A stretch of DNA of 64,000 nt from Desarmillaria ectypa (taxonomy: Eukaryota > Basidiomycota > Agaricomycetes > Agaricales > Physalacriaceae): contig JAUDYN010000010.1 in NCBI GenBank assembly GCA_030407005.1, positions 1,302,001 through 1,366,000 of the forward strand, given 5' to 3'. This document shows positions 56,068 through 64,000 of this stretch, one piece after another (the first letter of the stretch is position 1; every line of letters begins with the position of its first letter). The notes under the pieces were generated by a model. It did no database searches, was not told the DNA's origin, and saw only the letters and a list, made by a program, of their open reading frames with translations. Made by a program: the position numbers and the translations under genes.

Positions 56068-59000
56068 TCACAGTGCAATCTCGACGTCTAGTCTCGCCAA
56101 ATAGGAGTACACGTCTGGCGACATCCGATATTTGAGCATGCCAGCGAAGACCATCAACGCTCTGGATTTCTTCCTCACAGCAGTCAGAGTCTTGTGACAT
56201 AAAGTCAGTGAACATATCATTTTTAACAATAGAAAAACATACCATATGCCTGGTAGCATCGGGAACAAGGGACCCCTTGACTTTTTGATGGATACCAGCG
56301 AGAGCATCCATTGTAAGTGTAATGTACGTCGGCAGATTTCGTTGTAGCGAGTCATGCAACTCCTTGAACTCTTCGGCTCTACGTGTAATTTTCGCCACGT
56401 CCCCATCTAACGGAATGAGGTCTGTGGTCTCCATGCACTAAGGGGGAAGATGTTATCAGCTTTGTCCAGCGGAAGCCGATACAAGCACACCTGAAGTGCA
56501 GTCTCAGGTCGACCAGCATGCTTAGCGTCGACAGCCTCCCGGATCTTTAGTAGCCATATTACTGCGTCCTTATCCTTCCCAGCAGCTCTATTTGTTCGCT
56601 CATAATGCCGCACAATGTCAGCTGCCGTTCTCTCAATTGTGCGTGCCTTCTCATCAGGACTTGGGCGCGCGATCGTGCTACCCAAAGCCTGAGCAAGGCA
56701 CGACATAACCGTGGAGTAATCTCCAGCCAAATTATATAGCTTTATAGCTTCGGATATCCGATCGTTTTCTTCCGAATTTTTGGCGGCACGGATTAGGATC
56801 TGTTCGTTGTACTGCCGAAGATCGTCTAGTTTTAACAAGCTCGCTCCTTGTTCAATGACACCGTTCTGTTGACCGAGTAAGTTAGCAATAAAGAGCTTTA
56901 GAGCAATGAACACGTACGAATCTTGACCCATCGGGTCTGAAGCCTCCGACGAGCTCCTCCCAACCAGGACCACTGTTGCTGAGGACGATTATACGCCGTA
57001 CAAGTTCCCAGGCATTCTCAACCTGCTCCTTTCCAATTTCGCCTTGGTCCGCGGTTAAGCAGACACAATAAACATATTGCAGTGCCTCCTTGGCATCCAC
57101 CTTGACAAACTGTCTCATATAACGCCATATTATTGTGGAGATACTCAAAGCAGGAGGCGATGAGGGAGGAAGCGATACTGAATGCCACGGCTTTTAGCTC
57201 TCGACAATTTAGTGATAAAGACATGAACATACATGGAGTTATTTCAGAGGTTTCTGCCCGTGGAGGTACCCGAAGAAGACCATGATAGGCCAAGGCAATA
57301 GCAAGATGAACTGCTTCAATTTCTGTTTCCTGGTCCTCCCAAAGAGCTGCAACGGCCTTAACAAGGATTTTGTCAGTAACATACGATGTCAAGAGCGAAG
57401 CGACGAACCCGCTCAAACTGTCCACACATGAGGAGGACACTCGCCCAGACTCCCTTCCTCGAACCGCTATCAAATTGCCTCTCACCATACCCAAGTATCA
57501 CTTCAGCGAATCCACGCAATCCACCGTCTTCCTCCTCGTCGATCTATTGTGATCGTATCAGGTTGAGTAAGTGCCGGTGATACGAACTGAGGCCAACGCA
57601 CCATGGCAAGCTGGAACCACAACCAGTCCTCCGTCGTTGTGGTAACATGTGGAACACTTCGCCGCGTCGGTTCTAGTTTGCCCATGAGCTTATAAAGCGC
57701 GAGTTTGAACGGATCCGTTGCAGCCGAATGCAACATGTGAGCGTTGAACACCGATTGCAGATGATCTCGGTGAGCTTTAGGAAGTCTGTGATGATAAACT
57801 GATAAACACAAAATCGCCATACAATAGAATATCATTACCTCCGATCTGGTGACTCAACCCATGTCCTGAAATGACTGACGAAGCTCACTTCACGTCTTTC
57901 AATGGCTTGTTGGAACTGCACAGCCTCGTCCAATGCTTCGTCTAAATGGCCTGTCCGAACAAGGTAAAATAGTCGCGCCCATAGTGGTTGTCCAGCCACG
58001 AGCTATAATGAACGTCAACGAAGGACAATATGTATATCAACTTGACACACCTCAATCCGTTCTTCCCATTCTCCATTTTTGTAGTACCGTACAAATAAGA
58101 ATGCGCGCACTTTGTTTGAAATGCTAGGGTCACCACCCAAGAGCGCTTCTGTAGGCCGCGACTGCACTGTCCGATCCATGACATCCCAGTATTGTAATTC
58201 CAGAGATTCTCGTGCTCCTTTCGTGATTTGTCGTCGAAGAGCAATGGCATCCCGAGACTCTGGATCTCCTACATACGCTCTTGCATGTTTCCGTTCAAAC
58301 AAGGGAGAATTAAGGATATGTGCGCTTGCATGTTCGACCGGCGGCAGCGCAGGTGGTTCAGCAGTTATTTTCGCCAAAGTTTGGAAAGTTTGGGCCATTT
58401 GTGCGGAACGGGGCTGTAATTGATATGAAGACGAATATATGGCAAGACGAAAATGAGACATACATCGTTGAGAGAATTCGCTACGTCCATAAAGGAGTGA
58501 ACAATTGGGAATGAAACACCGCGCAAACGTGCAGCGTTGAGCTCGGTAACCACACGATCGTATGCCATCATCCTGTTTTGCATTTGCAGCGTGAGGCTTG
58601 GTGTCGAGCTTGACTAGACACTATGTCAGACGACAGGAAATCTGGCAAAATAAACACACACAATAAGGCTGCTCTTCCCATGGAAGCTCTTTTTGAGCTC
58701 AGTAACAGCCTTGTTTTCGACATTGACGCGTCCTCCCAACTCCTCAAAGACGCGTTTCTTTTTGGCTTCCCAGTCCCTCCTTGTCCGTTCCTCAAGCATA
58801 CGATAGAAATTCTCCTGCGTTTCCCGTCGCCCCTCCTCGATGGTAGAAATCAACGTCTGTTCATGCGCGTGGCGAAGATAGCCCGCCACATCTGTGTCCT
58901 GAAGTGGCTGCAAAGGTGAAAAAGTGGTCGAGGTGTTGAGATGCGCTATGGAGCTTGATAATGCCGACGCATCTACGCGTGCTTGAGCAAGGAGATAATT

Positions 59001-59211
59001 TCTGCCAAATTTCTTGAGCTATTGCTACATGAGACAAGAAATTTACCAACGCGCGATCAACATCATTCGAGCTTCCTGGTTGTCGTGAAACGAGCCTACG
59101 AGACTGTGCTTCAATCTGGTCAAGCGAGAGGTTGACTGAAGGAAGTTCTGGCCTCGACAAATGAGACGTGAGTCCCTTGGATGCCGTCAACAAAGCAGAG
59201 AGGTCGGCCAT
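56068..59211 (-). CDS. NIC96: Nucleoporin NIC96 (Nup93 family)
   Basis: A multi-exon gene from MADLSALLTASKGLTSHLSR at 59211 to DVYSYLARLDVEIAL at 56068. The first intron donor is at 59045, and the exon resumes KFGRNYLLAQARVDASAL. Nup93-type signatures include QDTDVAGYLRHAHEQTLIST, ERTRRDWEAKKKRVFEELG, MQNRMMAYDRVVTELNAARL, RPTEALLGGDPSISNKVRAF, ARLFYLVRTGHLDEAL and DRRLPKAHRDHLQSVF, plus a helical-repeat C-terminal half and the conserved final LARLDVEIAL. NIC96 is the inner-ring scaffold of the nuclear pore: its N-terminal helix anchors the Nsp1 complex and its alpha-solenoid binds Nup188/Nup192. Only GT-AG introns were noticed, and no lesion. Confidence 0.9.
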
Positions 59212-60389
59212 TGTGTCCAGTTAATGCGTGTCCTTAGATGCCTACAAGCTATGAAACGGTAAACATTGGAAAAATCATAGATTATCAGTAGAATTACCGC
59301 TGCTATATAAGGGAACGAGGCTCGAACGCAGCCTCAAATGGGCCAAGAATGAACAGAGGTGATGGTGGTAGAAAGACAAGGTATATTTACCTGCTACTTC
59401 TATTCGAAACACTAGCACAGCCACCTTGTCCGATCATCAAAGTCCAAACCGTTTGCTAGTGAAGTGGAAACGTTTCTAAAATGCTCACCATCAATCATGG
59501 CAGAAGCCTCCACCAGATCTAAATGGAAGTATGTTTTTTTTTGAGAAAAATTCTTGCATATGCTTAAGGGGACTGATATCTGTATATCGTCCCTAGACTC
59601 GAGACTCGAGAGTCAATGTAACGGTAGACACAGTGAAGTTTGTCTAACGATATCCCTGTTTTCCCGTTTTGATATCTCGTCTTCTGCTAATGATGCATCG
59701 TCTGGCATTTACGTGAACCCTTTAAAGGAGTTTATGCTGGACCAAGTGAAGAAGGACGATTGGAAAGAGGGCAACATGAAGACTGATATCCTTTCAAAGC
59801 AGAGGGTTTCATGTCACTTCATAAAGGAATGGTGCGCACCGCCCATGACTTAATATAAAGATTGTTCAGACTGAACGGTAGCTCTGGACAAATATACAAA
59901 CCGGACATGTAAAGGAAGTCAGGTTGGACGACGTCATGTGTTGACTATACTATTTCGAATTGAACGCTACTTCAATAACAATTAACTTAGTATCTCCGGC
60001 TAGAAGCTCTACGTCATAGCAGGAGCCTGCTTAGCCGGAATGCCGGCAAAATTGTTGACTTCATTATATTCCTATTGACCTAGCGAATCCTGGATTGATC
60101 CTGGAACTGGAAAACGATGAGCTCTGCCTTCATGGCACATCCAGATTCAAGATATGGGGTGCGTACCCTATGTCGTTATTCACTTTTCCTTTCAAATAAC
60201 ATCTTCCCGCGTTATCAGGGGCGAATCTCAAAGTAACATCTGAACAACAATATAATGAACCATATCTGATAAGAATGTCAAGTTAGACTAGTTCGGTCCG
60301 GGGAGATGCTATCAGCGGTCCGAACAGATGTTCTTCTATATGCTTTGTATATAGGTCTGCAATTGCTTTGGATTACCCATCCAGTTTCC
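59212..60389. other. Divergent intergenic region between NIC96 and beta-mannosidase
   Basis: Contains the possible small gene at 59497-59853 and the promoters of the two large genes. No repeat or RNA gene recognised. A T-run lies at 59533-59541. Confidence 0.4.
59497..59853 (+). CDS. Possible small hypothetical gene
   Basis: An ATG at 59497 opens MAEASTRSKWK. A candidate intron (gtatgt at about 59530 to the AG near 59569) could then join in phase to a frame ending VNPLKEFMLDQVKKDDWKEG and FIKEWCAPPMT. The last 50 residues have convincing coding character (amphipathic, charged); the middle does not and may contain another intron. No family recognised. Confidence 0.3.
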
Positions 60390-63328
60390 ATGCTAAACAC
60401 CATTCATACTGAGCTGAAATCCAACTGGTCCTGGAAGGAGCGAGACCCCAAGGTTCCTATCCTTGGGGAAGTCGCGACGATAGGCTGGCGCTCCACACAG
60501 GCGTATCCATCTGAGATACATGTCGAGTTATTGAAAAGCGGTCTGATTCCGGATCCGTACCGCGGATTTGCCGAACGAGAAGTTCAATGGGTGGGAGAAG
60601 TCGAGTGGCTGTACATGTGCACTTTCGATTTCGAGCCGGGGGATGGACGACACACTCAGGCTGACCTGGAATTCCTGGGCTTGGACACGGTGTGCGACGT
60701 CTATCTGGTAAGTGCTGAATCACCAATTACGTGCTGGCATCACAACTCACGTACCCACAAAGAACAATGAAATGATTCTGGAAACCAGCAACATGTTCCA
60801 GACCCATGTCGTCCCCATCTTACCGGCGGCCTCTATAAACACGCTTCTTCTCCACTTTAAATCGGCCAAAAGGCTTGCTAAATCCCTCGAAGAGCAGCAC
60901 GGCAAGGTGCGCGCAGGGTCGACAAACCTTGGAGATCCGAGCAGGGTCTATGTGCGTAAGGCTCAGTACGATTGGCGGTGAGCGCACCCCGAATTTCGTC
61001 GCATCCCCTCCGCATCTGATATATTGTAGCTGGGACTGGGGACCCGAATTGATGACATGTGGACCATTCCGACCTATCATTCTGAGAAGGTATACAGCCA
61101 GAATTGGGAACGTGTGGACGCACGCATCAGTCACCGACACGAATAACGCAGCTACGAGATTGAAAGTAGATGTGGACATTCTCGGGGTCGCGGCATTACC
61201 GACATTTATCAAAGTGGCATTACGGGATGCTAAGGGTACCAAAGTCGAATTGGAGGAGCTCTCCTCAGAGTCTAGGTCCGTGGACTGGCGTTTCACCCCC
61301 GGGCAAGTGCAATTGTGGTGGCCGGTCGGCTATGGAAGCCAGGTTCTCTACCGTGTGGTTGTAGAATTGCTGGGTCCGGTAAATTCAGATCCACTTTCTA
61401 TTTTTCGCGACCTTATCGATTGTTTAGAACAGAGACGTCATCGATTCGAAGTCAATTAGGGTTGGATTTCGCAGCGTTAAGCTTATACAAGAAGAGCTCG
61501 AGGAACCTGATCAATATGGCACTGGAACGACCTTCTTGTTTGAGATTAACGGTATTAGGATGTTCATGGGGGGTCCGTCCATTCAGTTCACAGCCTTGGG
61601 CAACATTCTTATGTTCTTCCCAGGCTCGAATTGGGTTCCGGCCGATAACTTTTTAACCACGCTGATTCCGGAACGTTATCGGGCGTGGCTCACGCTAATG
61701 CGCGACGGCAACCAGAATATGGTTCGCCTATGGGGTGGAGGGGTCTACGAGCCGGACTGTTTCTACGATATCTGCGATGGCCTGTTGTATTTTTCCTTTT
61801 GCCTTTACTCTTGCTTATCATTATGTCAGAATTGGGAATACTCGTCTGGCAAGACTTTCAATTCGCATGCGGTGTGTACCCGGCATACGAGGAGTTCGTC
61901 GCATCTGTTCGCAAAGAGGCCACGGACAACGTAAAGCGACTCAGGCATCATCCATCAATAGCGCTATTTTGTGGAAACAACGAGGACTATCAGATGATTC
62001 TTCAATGGGGTGGTTAGTTCACTGGTTGCCCCTCTTTCTTACAGCGCTAATCTCACGTATATCTTAAGATGTACAATCATTCCCCGCGATCAAAATTTAC
62101 GAAGATGTCCTACCATCTATAGTCGAGGCTTTATGTGATCCACCTATCCCATACCACCGCGGATCTCCGTATGGTGGGCAAGGCTGGAACACTGCAGATC
62201 CGACGGTCGGGGACATTCATCAATGGAACATTTGGGGAGGCAAAGAGTTGCCGTACCAGGAGTACAACCGGATGGGTGGGCGGTTCGTCAGCGAATTCGG
62301 CATGCCGTCCTTACCGTCCATGCGTACCATCGAGTATTGGATGGATGGCGCACCAGCCCAAGAATGGCACGCACAAAGTGCGTTGATGGCGCAGCATTGT
62401 CGCGCAGGAAGCTACGAGAGACGTTTTGCCATTGTGATGAACGAGAACTTCAGAGTGACTGAGGATTTGGAGACATATGCGTTTAGGACGCAGGTTATGC
62501 AATCGGAAAGCGTCGGATTTGCGTATCAGTCGTGGAGGAGAGGATGGGGTGGTCGCGGAAAGCAATATACTTCCGGCGTCCTCGTCTGGCAATTAAACGA
62601 CTGTTGGCCGGTCACTTCGTGGGCTATCGTTGATTACTTTGTGTGTTATTCTCTCCTTTCGTCTCATTTCCGAGTTGACATCTACGCAGTTGCGGCCCAA
62701 GCCAGCTTATTACACTATCAAGCGACATTTGGCTACATTCGCGATTGGCCTCCTGCGCAATGTAACAAAGAACCGTCCCAACGATCGACCACTCCAATTC
62801 TATGAATTTGGGACATTCAGATCCACCGGCGCAAAGTTGGATATCTGGGCGTCAAACTCTACCCTGAAGAGACGCCCTGCTACGCTAAAATTACAGTTTG
62901 TGGATCTCAAAAGCAATTGGGCCGCAACCGAGGAGCATAAAGTCACTCTCCTTCCTAATCAGACCAGCGAACTAATGTCTATTACTTGCCCTGGACCTCA
63001 TGCGACTGTTGTCATTGGTGCACGGCTCCTAGATGACAGTTCTGGAAAGGTCCTAGCACGCAACGTCGATTGGCCCCAGCCATATAAATACCTGGCTCTT
63101 CCAGACCCAATATTGAAGGTAACAGTGGCGGAAAACAAAGTTGAATTACAGGTCGAAAAGCCCGCAAAGTGCGTGTTTGTGACCACGAGGTCGAAGGTTA
63201 CGTGGAGTGATAATGCTATTGATTTGATGCCGGGAGAGAAGAGGACTGTCGAGGCAAACAGGTTGGTCGACAAGAACGAGTTGCGTATTGCATATCTAGG
63301 GCGCGAGAAGGCTTTTTCTATTCCATAG
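60390..63328 (+). CDS. mndB: GH2 beta-mannosidase (type B)
   Basis: A multi-exon gene from MLNTIHTELKSNWSWKERDP to LGREKAFSIP; every intron closes in phase. Family blocks are LLKSGLIPDPY with FAEREVQWVGEVEW (N-terminal sandwich), RKAQYDWRWDWGPELMTCGP, SNWVPADNFLTTLIPERY, MVRLWGGGVYEPDCFYDICD, HHPSIALFCGNNEDYQM (acid/base Glu in NNE) and GGRFVSEFGMPSLPS (nucleophile Glu in SEFG). The enzyme removes terminal beta-mannose from manno-oligosaccharides. Starting at 60390 it has no signal peptide, as is typical of the intracellular B clade. An in-frame upstream ATG at 60306 would add a hydrophobic leader. The intron at 61780-61829 has a GC donor (GCCTGT). Confidence 0.9.
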
Positions 63329-64000
63329 AAACGTCAAAGTAACATAGTAAATTATTGCCTAGGTAGTCCTACAGTAATTTGTTTGCACCTGGTATTTCTG
63401 ATATCCTGTTAGTTGATGGTCGCCGCGAGAAAACACCAGGAGAACGCCGGTGACGGACTGAAATTACTGTATACGATTACTAACGCACATAAGTATGATA
63501 GGTGCCAAATGGTATGCATGTTACAGTATTTTCCCAAGGTCCGGCGTGAGTTGAATACTTAAGTAAAGCCGTCGTATCATTCGACAGCGACAAGCATTAA
63601 CGTAACGGTACTTTTTGAATCGCGCAAAAGCTCATGCTGACGTTTGCTATACAAATTGTGAAGTAGGGTACAAAAAATCCAGCTGACAGAATGGCGTGGT
63701 AACCAAATGCCACCAAATGATCACTACTGGGCCGTCAGACTTTAGTGTGATAGTGTGGGCTCGCGTCCGAGTTTGGGGTCTAATTAACTGGAAGTGGGCG
63801 GGAGTGAAGGATCTTTACATTTCTGCTCCATCCTATTCGGGTAGGAAATAGAGTTGCATATGGAGCTAAAACATCACGGTAGAGATGATCTGCTGGTCCA
63901 ACTTGAATAAGTACTTAGCCGCAATCACATGTGGTGCCAAACGCGGGAAAGAATTAAAGATAAGCTGGAAGATACACTAAGAAGACATGTACTAATTAAT
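63329..64000. other. Right-edge intergenic region
   Basis: 3' flank of the beta-mannosidase gene. No gene or repeat recognised up to the window edge. Confidence 0.4.

Overview
The window comes from a filamentous basidiomycete, most likely an Agaricomycete. Nearly every gene is split by introns of about 48-60 bp. The gene families are typical of mushroom-forming fungi: a Ste12-like factor with C2H2 zinc fingers, an agaricomycete-style F-box protein, a FunK1-type fungal protein kinase, SV2-like MFS transporters, an OTT_1508-like deaminase and many intrinsically disordered Ser/Pro-rich proteins. No bacterial operon, rRNA, CRISPR array or convincing tRNA was seen. All gene models were spliced by eye from the sequence. 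Where exon phases closed perfectly (2-oxodicarboxylate carrier, SRP9, prolidase, Ste12, deaminase) I am confident of the structure.

Layout. 0-9.7 kb: a TATA-bearing repeat at the left edge, then ste12 (-), then SRP9 (-) head-to-head with a 14-exon mitochondrial 2-oxodicarboxylate carrier (+). 11-21.4 kb: three disordered Ser/Pro-rich proteins (-), an F-box protein (+), and the inverted partner of the left-edge repeat at 18.06 kb. 21.9-27.3 kb: Xaa-Pro aminopeptidase (-) and a decayed FunK1 kinase pseudogene (+). 27.7-44.2 kb: an inverted pair of intact MFS transporters (28.9-31.1 kb - and 41.9-44.2 kb +). Between them lie two single-pass membrane proteins, an OTT_1508-like deaminase, prefoldin subunit 3 (-), a hypothetical gene (+), and a 1.2-kb patchwork of broken copies of the MFS, prefoldin and hypothetical genes. 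44.3-64 kb: a SHPRH/Irc20-like SNF2-RING helicase (+), an Msb1/Mug8 polarity protein (+), nucleoporin NIC96 (-) and an intracellular GH2 beta-mannosidase (+).

How the genes fit together. The right 20 kb and the SRP9-carrier pair look like core housekeeping (nuclear pore, DNA repair, polarity, protein targeting, mitochondrial transport, mannan salvage). The 24-44 kb part is dynamic, with a pseudogene, paralogous transporters and shuffled gene fragments. There is no sign that the genes form one pathway. The most unusual observations are: two microexons (5 and 7 nt) that encode the signature Asp residues of the carrier; five inferred GC-AG introns in four genes; the mosaic of duplicated gene fragments; and the deaminase-like protein.
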